From positions 62,001 to 126,000 of the forward strand of contig NZ_QFAY01000002.1 in assembly GCF_017884005.1 (NCBI RefSeq): DNA of 64,000 bases. Reading direction: 5' to 3'. This DNA is from Streptococcus panodentis. GTDB taxonomy: Bacteria; Bacillota; Bacilli; Lactobacillales; Streptococcaceae. This document shows, piece after piece, positions 1 to 8,323 of the stretch. The notes under the pieces were generated by a model. The model was given only the letters and a program-made list of their open reading frames with translations, did no database searches and had not been told where the DNA came from. Position numbers and translations under genes: made by a program. Positions within the stretch are counted from its first letter, which is position 1. Each line of letters opens with the position of its first letter.

Positions 1-2927
1 ATATCAAAGGGACGGTCAATCGGGAGGAAATCGCCGGAATCCTTTGGGAAAATAAGGACAACCAGACGGCGAAAAAGAACCTGCGCAATACCATCTATCA
101 GGCCAATAAGCTGCTGGGTGGGGACTGGATTATTGCGCCCAATCGGACGGTGCTCTCCCTTAATCCCAAGTTTTCTCTGGAGAGCGACGCGGCCTTATTT
201 TCTCAGCAGCCGGCGGAGCATCTGTCGCTTTATGGAGGAGATTTTCTGCAGGGCTTTTATCTCAAGGACAGCGAAGCTTTTGATTTCTGGGTGTCCAAGA
301 TGCGGACGGAGTTTGAGCAGCTCTATATCAAGGCCTGCTATCAAAGACTGGAGGAGGAGAAGGACCGGCTGGATCTGGAAGAGGCCGAAAGCAATCTGCA
401 CCGCCTCATCCGTATCGATGAATTTGACGAAAAAAACTACCAGCTGCTGATGAAGCTCTATCAGGACAACAACCGGCCGGGCAAGGTCATCGAGACTTAC
501 TATAAGCTGGTCAATCTCTTGGACAAGGAGCTGGGCATCAGTCCCAATGAGCATATCCAGCAGATTTACCATGAAGTAGTAGCCAAGGACCGCAATGAGC
601 GCAAGACCAAGCAGTTTCTGCGCAATACCGACCATTTCTTTGGCCGGGTGGATGAGATCAAGCGGCTGGAATCGTATTTTTCTAAGATTTTGGAGGGGCA
701 GGAGGCGCGTGCTCTGGTGCTGGTCGGCGGGACCGGTATCGGCAAGCGGACGGTGACCCGGCAGGTGCTGGCCAATCAGACCAAGTATTTTCAGATTGTC
801 ATGGCAGAGTGTTTCAGGGAGGAAATGACGGCAGAACTGCAGCCCTGGCGCGGTCTCTTGGACGGTCTGGGAGACCTGGTCATTCAGCACCAGATCCTTT
901 CTATCAGCCAGTGGCAGGTCATTTTGGAAACCTATTTTCCCATCTTAGAAGAGCAGCTTGCGGGTGAGGCTATTGACAGCAGCCGGCTGGCCCAGTTTGT
1001 GGTGGATATTCTGCAGAAGATTTCCAAGAAAAAGGCCCTGGTTGTGCTGATAGAGGACTGTCATTGGCTGGACAGTGCCAGTGTGGCGGTTTTGGAGCAG
1101 GTCATCAATCATCTGAGTGACTATCCGGTAGCCTTTGTTCTGACCAAGCATTTGAATACTCCTCCTTACTTGGAGCATTTTCTCAATCATCTGCTGGTTC
1201 GCGGCAAGCTGGACTTTATCGACCTGCAGCCTCTGAGTCAGACAGAGAGTGCAGCGTATCTGCAGGCCCAGCTTGGGACGCTGACCGTTTCTGAGCAGGA
1301 GGCAGACCAGATCTATCAGATTAGTCAGGGGATTCCTTTCTTTCTGTCCGAGTATGCTCAGGAGCTGCTTGACGGAGAGAAGTTTCACCCTCTGACCCCA
1401 GCGATTAAGGCCAAGCTGTCCTTGAAAATGGATCAGATCAGCAGCCGGGAGGAGGAGCTGCTCCATTATCTGGCCTGCTTCAGAGGGTCTGCAGCCCTGT
1501 CAGTCCTGACCAAGCTCATGGCCCTGCCCTTGGAGGAAATGGTGGAAATTACGGAGGAGCTGGAGCAGAAGCACCTTTTGCGGGAGGACTATGACGGGGA
1601 GGAGCTGGTCCTGCAGTTCAGCCAGCAAATTTTGCAGCTCTATGCTTATGATCGGCTGTCTCTGGCCAAAAGGCGCATCCTGCACAACCAAATCGCTCAG
1701 GGCATGGAAGCCCTGCTGGAGGGCTCGCTTTACCATGCCCAGCTCTTTCGTGAAATTGCCTATCATTATAAAATGTCCAAGCAGGCTATCAAGTCGCTGG
1801 AATATGAGCTCCATTATCTGGATGCGACCCTGCAGTTCCATCATGAGCTTTTTCCGATTTATTCACGGGAATTCGGCTTTATTGAAAAGATGGACGATGC
1901 CAATCAGTCGGCGGTCTTGGAGCAGTTTGACCGCATCCGCCGGAGGATTGGAGACTTGGAGGGCAAACACCAGCAGCACCGGGATTTTCAGCTGCTGGTC
2001 CTGCGTTTTCTCTATTTGGAGGGCCGTTATTCCATCCGGCGGGGCCACTACCGGCAGGGAATGGACAATATCCAGCGGGTTATTTCGGCAGCCAAGGAGC
2101 TGAACCAGCTGGAATTTCTCCTGGAGGGCTACCGGCAGGTCATTTACTACTGTATCCAGACGGAAAATATCCCGGAGATGCGCTACTATACCGAGCTGGC
2201 TCTGGATGCTTCCGTGCAGGCCAATAACCATGAGGCGATTGCTGTCAATCTTCGGCTGAAGGGACTCTATCATCTCATGGTGGGGGAGGAGGAGAAGGCG
2301 GCTCACCACCTCTGCCAGTCCATTGACTGTTTCAGCCTGACACCGTCGCTGCGCTCCAAGTATTCCATTCAGATTGCGGCAGCCTTGGACTATCTGGCGG
2401 AAATCGAGCAGGTCAGAGGGGATTTTCAGGCGGCTCTGGCCCATCAGAAGGAGGCTATTGGGCTGACGGAAAATAAAACGGCCGAACCCTCGCTGATTGT
2501 CTTTTACATCGGGCTGGGGATTAGCTATTATTTTTTGGGGGATTATGAGCAGGCAGAGCAGATTTTCCTCCGGGCCAAAAAAGAGCTGGCCTCCCTGTCT
2601 TTTCCTTGGAAGGAAGCCCAGCTGGAAGTTTACTTGGCTCTAATCGACTGCGCCAAGGAGGATTACCAGCCGGTGCTGGACCTGCTGCATAAGAAAGAGC
2701 AGCTGATAGCCCGCTATGCCAATCCGCGGGACAAGGGCATGATTTACTATCTGATGGCTCTGCTCAAGCACCGGCAGCTGATGGGCAGTATTGAGCAGGC
2801 GGACTTTGAAGATCTGCTGCCGCAGCATTTTGACAGCTACTATGACATAGCCAAGGCCCATCTCAATCCCTACCGGGACCGTCACCAGCTGGAAGACTTG
2901 GAAAACCTGCGTCTGCAATTGCCGTAA
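1..2927 (+). CDS. SARP/BTAD-type transcriptional regulator with ATPase and TPR-like region (5' truncated)
   Basis: The frame is open from the first full codon at base 3, so the true start lies upstream; the first internal ATG (150) is not the start. The visible 974 codons begin inside a winged-helix DNA-binding domain (LRNTIYQANKLLGGDWII). A BTAD-like helical domain follows at about residues 75-195. Next is an ATPase with Walker A (GGTGIGKRTV, about residue 241) and Walker B (VVLIEDCHWLD, about residue 348). The rest is a long helical TPR-like region. This is the architecture of SARP/AfsR-like signal-sensing activators. It lies next to the hut locus, and that proximity is the only hint of a target. 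The downstream DNA holds repeats and no obvious terminator. Confidence 0.85.
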   Translation, partial: IKGTVNREEIAGILWENKDNQTAKKNLRNTIYQANKLLGGDWIIAPNRTVLSLNPKFSLESDAALFSQQPAEHLSLYGGDFLQGFYLKDSEAFDFWVSKMRTEFEQLYIKACYQRLEEEKDRLDLEEAESNLHRLIRIDEFDEKNYQLLMKLYQDNNRPGKVIETYYKLVNLLDKELGISPNEHIQQIYHEVVAKDRNERKTKQFLRNTDHFFGRVDEIKRLESYFSKILEGQEARALVLVGGTGIGKRTVTRQVLANQTKYFQIVMAECFREEMTAELQPWRGLLDGLGDLVIQHQILSISQWQVILETYFPILEEQLAGEAIDSSRLAQFVVDILQKISKKKALVVLIEDCHWLDSASVAVLEQVINHLSDYPVAFVLTKHLNTPPYLEHFLNHLLVRGKLDFIDLQPLSQTESAAYLQAQLGTLTVSEQEADQIYQISQGIPFFLSEYAQELLDGEKFHPLTPAIKAKLSLKMDQISSREEELLHYLACFRGSAALSVLTKLMALPLEEMVEITEELEQKHLLREDYDGEELVLQFSQQILQLYAYDRLSLAKRRILHNQIAQGMEALLEGSLYHAQLFREIAYHYKMSKQAIKSLEYELHYLDATLQFHHELFPIYSREFGFIEKMDDANQSAVLEQFDRIRRRIGDLEGKHQQHRDFQLLVLRFLYLEGRYSIRRGHYRQGMDNIQRVISAAKELNQLEFLLEGYRQVIYYCIQTENIPEMRYYTELALDASVQANNHEAIAVNLRLKGLYHLMVGEEEKAAHHLCQSIDCFSLTPSLRSKYSIQIAAALDYLAEIEQVRGDFQAALAHQKEAIGLTENKTAEPSLIVFYIGLGISYYFLGDYEQAEQIFLRAKKELASLSFPWKEAQLEVYLALIDCAKEDYQPVLDLLHKKEQLIARYANPRDKGMIYYLMALLKHRQLMGSIEQADFEDLLPQHFDSYYDIAKAHLNPYRDRHQLEDLENLRLQLP

Positions 2928-3010
2928 AAATAAGAAGCAAAAGAAAGGCAGTGGGACAGAAATTTTGAAAAAATTTAGTTCCCTTCACTCTTTTGTTTCT
3001 AAGCTCAGGC

Positions 3011-3290
3011 TGAAAAGGTCTCCCAGACCTTTTCACTCCCAGCCCGCGAGGCTCTCCCAGTCCGGGGGACTGGGAGAGGTTGGGGATAAAACAAACGCAG
3101 TTTGTGTCAAAACAGTCCGGGGGACTGTGAGAGGTTGGGGATAAGGAAAACAGAGTTTTCCTCAATGTAGGAGCTTTTTGGAGTCTAAAAGACGAACAAA
3201 GTTGAGACTTGCTTCGCAAGTCCTATCCGCAACCTCAAAGCAGTGCTTTTGTTGCTTCCTCTCGGAAGCTTTATCTATAACCTCAAAACC
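3011..3290. repeat. String of short perfect hairpins with mostly three-base loops
   Basis: This gene-free stretch holds consecutive inverted repeats. They are 3011-3035 (11-bp stem, loop CCC), 3052-3078 (12 bp, GGG), 3091-3105 (ACAAAC-GCA-GTTTGT), 3112-3128 (ACAGTCC-GGG-GGACTGT), 3145-3161 (GGAAAAC-AGA-GTTTTCC), 3206-3222 (GACTTGC-TTC-GCAAGTC), 3237-3249 (AAAGC-AGT-GCTTT) and 3254-3269 (GCTTCC-TCTC-GGAAGC). The GGG-loop unit plus the following GAGAGGTTGGGGATA is duplicated about 55 bp apart. Small open frames here show no protein family features. The arms differ but the loop length is nearly constant, as if the stems were under compensatory change. Confidence 0.7.
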
Positions 3291-3469
3291 TCCACTGGAG
3301 CTTTTGAGCAATCAGCTACCGCGTCAAGAGTTTTTTTCCAAAACAAAGCGAGACTGAAGGACTTTTTATACGGTATCTTATCAAAGATCCTCCCCTTTGC
3401 GGGTGAGGGCGCAGCCATCATGGGCGTCTGTCTCAGCCTCTTTTAACATGTTTTTGGATAGACTGTCAC

Positions 3470-3565
3470 ACTCAATGAAAATCAAAAAGCAAAGGAAAAG
3501 ACTCTCCATGACGATGGTCGGTTGTTCAGCGGTTTCTCAGACTGCAGATAGAAGATTAGCTGACG
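3470..3565 (+). repeat. Partial BOX-like streptococcal repeat
   Basis: The sequence opens with ACTCAATGAAAATCAAA, which closely matches the boxA end of pneumococcal BOX elements as I remember it. The following bases (GATAGAAGATTAGCTGACGG) resemble a degenerate boxB unit. No good boxC end is visible before hutG, so this copy appears truncated or decayed. Confidence 0.5.
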
Positions 3566-3572
3566 GGTACTA

Positions 3573-4562
3573 TCAGTCATGCTCCTGTGCCCAGACTTGA
3601 GTCAGGTAAAAAATGAAGCTGGCAGCTAGGTTAGCCGTATGGTTGTCAATATCGTGGGGCGGGGAGACTTCGACGATGTCAAAGCCGATCAGCTTGCCGG
3701 AGGCAGCGATATGCTGGAAGACCAGCACGGCCAGATTAGGGTCCACTCCCAGCGACTGGATGGCACTGACACCGGGTGCGGCACCAGCTGCAAAGCAGTC
3801 AATATCAATGGTCAGGTAAACCTGCTCCTTATCAGCCAGAAAGGCATCGACGGCCTTGCAGACTTCCTTGTGGCCCATCTGGTAGATATCCAGCCCTGTC
3901 AGAAACTGAATGGCCTTGGATTTGGCGACAAAGTCAAAGAGAAAGAGATTGTTATTGTGCTCCTGAATGCCCAGAATCAGGTAGTTAAAGGTCTCTTTGG
4001 CCGCTAGGCTGTCGTCAAACATCTGGCGAAAGCCGGTGCCGGAGTTGGGGCCGGTCTGCTCATAAGGCCGCAGGTCGAAATGGGCATCCATATTGATGAC
4101 GGCCAAATCTTGGTCAGGATTTAGTGACGACTTGAGCCCTAGATAGTGGCCATAGGCTGTTTCGTGGCCGCCGCCCAAGACGATAGGCCGGAGGTTGAGC
4201 TCCCGCAGGCGCCTGACGGCCCGAGCCAGACTGTGCTGCAGCTGGTCCAGCGAGCGGTTAGGTCCGTCAATATCGCCGGCATCAAAGACTCGGACATTTC
4301 TGCCCAGATGCCAAGGCAGCTTAGCCAGCTGGGTCCGGACAGCCTGGGGACCTTCGACTGCACCGACGCGGCCGTGGTTGATATAGACCCCCTTGTCGCT
4401 CTTAAAGCCAATCAAGGCAAAGTTGACGCCCTCAAAAGGCTTTAAGTTGGGGTCGTTTAAGTCCAAAAACTCAATAAGCATCCCCCATTTGGCAGCATAT
4501 AAATCATCGTCTAGTCTCTTATGATAGTAGCTGTTGTCTAGCTGGTAGTAATCTTCTAACAT
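3573..4562 (-). CDS. hutG: Formimidoylglutamase (HutG), ureohydrolase family
   Basis: This enzyme hydrolyses N-formimino-L-glutamate to glutamate and formamide, one of two exits from histidine degradation here (the other is FtcD). Arginase-fold manganese ligand motifs are visible: [26 protein letters not shown] and [10 protein letters not shown]. Frame-open Met codons also occur at 4583 and 4580. They would leave almost no leader after the promoter (-10 at 4599-4604) and have no Shine-Dalgarno. The Met at 4562 (MLEDYYQL) has AAGGA seven bases upstream, giving 329 aa, and is preferred. hutG is the last gene of the minus-strand hut row. It is separated from hutH by a terminator-like hairpin and has its own promoter. 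Confidence 0.9.
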   Translation of the reverse strand: MLEDYYQLDNSYYHKRLDDDLYAAKWGMLIEFLDLNDPNLKPFEGVNFALIGFKSDKGVYINHGRVGAVEGPQAVRTQLAKLPWHLGRNVRVFDAGDIDGPNRSLDQLQHSLARAVRRLRELNLRPIVLGGGHETAYGHYLGLKSSLNPDQDLAVINMDAHFDLRPYEQTGPNSGTGFRQMFDDSLAAKETFNYLILGIQEHNNNLFLFDFVAKSKAIQFLTGLDIYQMGHKEVCKAVDAFLADKEQVYLTIDIDCFAAGAAPGVSAIQSLGVDPNLAVLVFQHIAASGKLIGFDIVEVSPPHDIDNHTANLAASFIFYLTQVWAQEHD

Positions 4563-4598
4563 GATTTTGTCCTTTTCCATCATAGTACTTGCGACTTT

Positions 4599-4627
4599 AT
4601 TATAAGAGTTTCCGTCAAGCCTGTCAA
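4599..4627 (-). promoter_or_regulatory. Promoter of hutG
   Basis: On the minus strand TTGACA (4622-4627) and TATAAT (4599-4604) are separated by exactly 17 bases. Both hexamers match the sigma-A consensus perfectly. The site lies between the hutH/hutG hairpin and hutG, so hutG can be expressed separately from the rest of the hut row. Confidence 0.8.
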
Positions 4628-4643
4628 TAGAGTTTTGACTGTC

Positions 4644-4677
4644 AAAGAAGCCCAGCTGAAGGAGAGCGGGCTTCTTT
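4644..4677. terminator. Terminator-like hairpin between hutH and hutG
   Basis: A 10-bp perfect stem, AAAGAAGCCC (4644-4653) with GGGCTTCTTT (4668-4677), encloses 14 bases. The stem ends supply short U runs on either strand. It could end or attenuate the minus-strand transcript after hutH. The U tract is short, so partial termination is more likely than full. Confidence 0.5.
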
Positions 4678-4723
4678 TGCTAGCTTTTCATACTTCGAGT
4701 TTGCTTGTCATTGAGTATCCGTT

Positions 4724-6265
4724 TTAGAACTGGATGCTCAAATCCACAGCCTTTTCAACAGCAGCCAGAAATTCTGGGCTTTCAATCACCGCTGAGGCTT
4801 TGTTGAGTTCTTCGTAGATTTCGATATCCTTGTCAAATTCGATAAAGCGGACATGCTGGCGGAAGAGGTCGTAGGCTGGTTTGGTGCCCTTGCCCAGTTC
4901 GTGATGTTCTGCTTTCAGATCCAGTGCCTGACAGGCAGCCATGATTTCCGTTGCCACGATGCGGCGGGAGTTTTTGAGGATCTCTCCTGCTTTGCGGGCT
5001 GCGGTGGTTCCCATGCTGACAAAGTCTTCCTGATTTTCACAGGATGGGATGGAGTCCACACTGGCTGGGTGAGCCAGAATCTTATTTTCAGAAGCCAGCG
5101 AAGCGCAGGCATACTGGGTAATCATAAAGCCAGAGTTGAGGCCTGGGTGTTTGACCAGAAAGGATGGGAGCTTGCTCAGCTGGCTGTTGACCAGCCGTTC
5201 CACCCGGCGTTCAGATACATTTCCGATTTCAGAAATGGCAATACCGAGGAAGTCAAATGGCTGAGCCATGGGTTCCCCATGGAAGTTACCGCCTGAGATG
5301 ACATGCCCTTCCTTGGTGATGATAGGGTTGTCTGTAACGGAGTTAATCTCAATCTCAACCTTGGTTTTTACATAGGCGATAGAGTCCTTGCTGGATCCGT
5401 GAATCTGCGGAATGCAGCGCAGGGTATAAGGGTCCTGCACCCGCTGCTGGGTCGCCACAGTGGTATTTTGGCTGCCTTCCAGAAGGTTGCGGATATTGCG
5501 GGCCGTCGCCAGCTGGCCGCTCTGAGGCCGGATAGTGTGCAGGTCTTCTTCGAAAGGACTGGTGATGCCGTTATGAACTTCCAGAGAAAGGGCACCGGCA
5601 ATATCGGAGAGTTTGAGCAGCTGGATAGCATCGTAGGTCGCCAGCGCCCCGATAGCTGTCAGGACAGTAGTGCCGTTGATCAATGCCAGCCCTTCCTTGG
5701 CAGCCAAGGAGATTTTCTCAATGCCAGCCTTGTCCAGGGCTTCCTGTCCAGACAGCAGCTCGCCTTGGTAGTAAGCACGGCCCAGTCCCAGCATCGGCAG
5801 AACCATATGGGCCAGCGGTGCTAGGTCACCGGAAGCTCCCAAGGAGCCTTTTTCCGGAATGAAAGGCAGGACGCCTTTATTGAGCAGCTCCAGCAGTTTT
5901 TCCACCGTGGACAGGCGGATACCGGAGTAGCCCTTGACCAGAGAATTGATCCGAATCAGCATGATAGCACGGACTGCGTCTTCCGGCAGCGGATCGCCAT
6001 AGCCGGATGCATGGGTGCGGATGAGGTTTTCCTGCAGCTGGGTCGTATCTTCTGGTGAAATGCTGACATTGCAGAGGGAGCCAAAGCCTGTGGTGACACC
6101 GTAGACTACCCGCTTTTCCCGGACGATGTCGTCCACGATTTTGCGGGAGGCCTGCACAGCCTTTTTGGCCTCTTGATCGATTTCACAGACTGCTCCCTGA
6201 CGGGCAACTGCGATGACATCTTCTAATGTTAGACTATTTCCATCTAAATGAATCAATGTTGACAT
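4724..6265 (-). CDS. hutH: Histidine ammonia-lyase (HutH)
   Basis: HutH removes ammonia from L-histidine to give trans-urocanate, the first step of the pathway. The 513-aa protein has the usual family length. The Ala-Ser-Gly triad that cyclises to the MIO electrophile is at residues 144-146 (GSLGASGDLAPL). Other family motifs are YGVTTGFGS near residue 55 and the Q/Y-rich IHGSSKDS segment. The start at 6265 is preceded on its strand by GGAGGAG. It lies 39 bp after the permease gene, consistent with cotranscription. Confidence 0.96.
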   Translation of the reverse strand: MSTLIHLDGNSLTLEDVIAVARQGAVCEIDQEAKKAVQASRKIVDDIVREKRVVYGVTTGFGSLCNVSISPEDTTQLQENLIRTHASGYGDPLPEDAVRAIMLIRINSLVKGYSGIRLSTVEKLLELLNKGVLPFIPEKGSLGASGDLAPLAHMVLPMLGLGRAYYQGELLSGQEALDKAGIEKISLAAKEGLALINGTTVLTAIGALATYDAIQLLKLSDIAGALSLEVHNGITSPFEEDLHTIRPQSGQLATARNIRNLLEGSQNTTVATQQRVQDPYTLRCIPQIHGSSKDSIAYVKTKVEIEINSVTDNPIITKEGHVISGGNFHGEPMAQPFDFLGIAISEIGNVSERRVERLVNSQLSKLPSFLVKHPGLNSGFMITQYACASLASENKILAHPASVDSIPSCENQEDFVSMGTTAARKAGEILKNSRRIVATEIMAACQALDLKAEHHELGKGTKPAYDLFRQHVRFIEFDKDIEIYEELNKASAVIESPEFLAAVEKAVDLSIQF

Positions 6266-6304
6266 ATAAACTCCTCCATTATAGGATATAGAATTCAGAC
6301 TGGC

Positions 6305-7636
6305 TCATTCTTTAGCCAGAGTGCCTTTTCTGCCGTGCAAGAAATAATAGAGCAGGCTTGCGACTGCGGCACCGACAGCTCCCCAGACGAAATTCATCAT
6401 GTTGTCACCGGCAATCATCAGCAGACTGACTGCAACGGCCAGGACAGGGATAACCGGTCCAAACGGTACACGGAAAGTGACTTCCTTGTCTGGGTACATT
6501 TTTCTGAGTTTCAATACAGCCAAGGCCGTTGGGATGTATTGGAAGAAGCGGAAGACCACGCTGTAGGTCGCTAACTGCTCAAAGGAGCCAGATAGCAAGA
6601 GTAAAATAGCAAGAGCACCGGAAATCAGAATGGCAGTTACCGGAGCGTTCTTGGAGTTGGTCTTGCCCAGTCCCTCTGGCAGGAGCCCTTCGTCTGCGAT
6701 GGCAGCACCAAAGCGCGGCACCATGATGGACTCACCGATATTGAGCCCGGCGATGGAGATAAGAGCACCATAGGAGACCAGCGGGCCGCCGACAGGACCG
6801 ATCATTTCCATAAAGGCATCCTGCACTGGTGCGCCGCTCTGCATAATGCGGCCGCCCAGCATGGCAATCGTCCCAGCGATAATCAGCATGTAGAGTACAG
6901 AGACGATGCTGATAGAGCCCAGGATGGCCTTGGGTACATTCTTTTCAGGGTTGCGCATCTCGCCGGCAACGATAGACATGGTTTCAAAGCCGATAAAGCC
7001 GTAGAAGATATAAACGGCTGTGCTGCCGATGGCATTGAAAATATTGGAGCCGCCTTCCAGCTGCAGGAAAGGCGTAAAGTTGCCCGCGTCAACACCGCCC
7101 TTGATATAGAAGATGGCAAAGGCTGAAAAGAGCACGATAGGAATCAGCTTGGCAACGGTTGCGGTCAGGGTGAACATCTTGGAAGTTTTGATTCCGGCGA
7201 TATTCATCAGGCATAAGAGGACAACGAAGGTGATGCTGATAGCCAGATTATAGCCTTTAAAGGCTGGGAAGGTCTGGATAAACACTTCGGCAAATCCGGC
7301 TAGCATGGCTGCCCAGGCGATAATGGTAACGGCCCAGCCCAAAATACCGACATCAAAGCCGATAAAGTCTCCGAAGGCTTCCTTGGCATACTGCATGGCT
7401 CCGCCGTTTTTGCCAAAGTAGCCCGCGGTTTCCGCCAGGCAGACAGACAGGAGCATGACCAGAACAGCCACGCCGAACATGATAGCCAGAGAGGCCGGTC
7501 CTAAGCCTTTGTAGATTGATTTAGGCAGGAGGAAAATCCCCGAACCGATAACGGCATTGATACCATAGAGAGTTGCACCGGCAAAGCCGAATTTGGCTTT
7601 TTCCTGTTCTTGTGCAGTGAGTTTAGTTGCATCCAT
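6305..7636 (-). CDS. APC-superfamily amino acid permease, probable histidine transporter
   Basis: This is a 443-aa integral membrane protein with about twelve hydrophobic segments. The N-terminal APC signature is visible (GINAVIGSGIFLLPKSIYKG, helix 1), followed by the helix 6-type segment FIGFETMSIVAGEM. Its position between hutD and hutH in the hut row suggests it imports histidine or urocanate. Specificity is inferred from context only. The start at 7636 has AAAGGAG upstream on its strand. A stem-loop (7674-7717) precedes it. Confidence 0.88.
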   Translation of the reverse strand: MDATKLTAQEQEKAKFGFAGATLYGINAVIGSGIFLLPKSIYKGLGPASLAIMFGVAVLVMLLSVCLAETAGYFGKNGGAMQYAKEAFGDFIGFDVGILGWAVTIIAWAAMLAGFAEVFIQTFPAFKGYNLAISITFVVLLCLMNIAGIKTSKMFTLTATVAKLIPIVLFSAFAIFYIKGGVDAGNFTPFLQLEGGSNIFNAIGSTAVYIFYGFIGFETMSIVAGEMRNPEKNVPKAILGSISIVSVLYMLIIAGTIAMLGGRIMQSGAPVQDAFMEMIGPVGGPLVSYGALISIAGLNIGESIMVPRFGAAIADEGLLPEGLGKTNSKNAPVTAILISGALAILLLLSGSFEQLATYSVVFRFFQYIPTALAVLKLRKMYPDKEVTFRVPFGPVIPVLAVAVSLLMIAGDNMMNFVWGAVGAAVASLLYYFLHGRKGTLAKE

Positions 7637-7673
7637 AATAATGTTTCTCCTTTAGAGATATGGGATCCTTTCC

Positions 7674-7717
7674 AAGTAAAGATAGAATGCTGACAAGGCA
7701 TCAGGGTATCTTTACTT
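7674..7717 (-). promoter_or_regulatory. Intercistronic stem-loop between hutD and the permease
   Basis: Perfect 11-base arms, AAGTAAAGATA at 7674-7684 and TATCTTTACTT at 7707-7717, enclose a loop with a further ATGC/GCAT pair. The arm nearer hutD overlaps its stop codon. No U run follows, so this looks more like an mRNA-stability or processing element than a terminator. Confidence 0.45.
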
Positions 7718-8308
7718 AGTAGGGATGTGGGTCAAACCAGCCCAAACAGCGCAGCAGGCGCCCTTAGGCTGTTTGCTTGAAAACATTATTTGCAGCTCAG
7801 TTTCCTGAGTCTCTTTTTCCATTATCAGGAGTTCTTGTGCCTCTATGTTTCGCGGCGGCTGCTCTCCCAGAGTCACCGTCAAATTATCCAAAGCGTAGAT
7901 GCATTGAATGCTCTCATTCCGGCTGAGCTCCTGCCCGTCCGAAAGGGCAATCATCTGCCCCTGATAATGGTCGCTGTATATCAAGTTAAAATCAGTACAA
8001 GTCCCGCGACTTGTGATAGAATCACTCCCTTCAAAGACATAGGGGGTAAAGGGAGCCAGCACCGTTTCCTCCTGCCGGCTGGCATTCTGGAGGGAGAGAG
8101 GGCGGTCCAGACTCATGAGAATGCGGTGAAAACCGCTGAAATCAGAAAATGAACTTTCTGCTGCTTCTACAGTTGCTGTTGAGAGCCGATAGTCAAAGTT
8201 CCGACTGCCGCAGTGGCCGTCTGGCGGGGAAAGGAAGAGTTGTCTCGTCTTTCCTCCCGGCCAATCGGAAACTTGGAAATCGCTTGCTCTTAAAAGGGTT
8301 GCTTTCAT
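7712..8308 (-). CDS. hutD: HutD-family protein
   Basis: This 198-aa protein of the HutD/Ves family has an N-terminal motif RASDFQVSDWPGGKTRQL. It also shows the SFSDFSGFHRILMSLDRP segment typical of these cupin-like proteins. HutD proteins occur in many hut operons and are thought to modulate histidine use, perhaps by binding a pathway intermediate; no enzymatic role is established. It is 15 bp downstream of fhs in the same transcript direction. The Shine-Dalgarno for the chosen Met (8308) is weak, so translation may be coupled to fhs. Confidence 0.82.
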   Translation of the reverse strand: MKATLLRASDFQVSDWPGGKTRQLFLSPPDGHCGSRNFDYRLSTATVEAAESSFSDFSGFHRILMSLDRPLSLQNASRQEETVLAPFTPYVFEGSDSITSRGTCTDFNLIYSDHYQGQMIALSDGQELSRNESIQCIYALDNLTVTLGEQPPRNIEAQELLIMEKETQETELQIMFSSKQPKGACCAVWAGLTHIPTK

Positions 8309-8323
8309 CCTGTTTTACATTTA

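Noticed and set aside
2863..3219. Minus-strand open frame of 118 codons after the SARP gene
   Set aside because: It runs through the hairpin string and into the SARP coding end, and its composition reflects the palindromes. No Shine-Dalgarno or family motif is visible.
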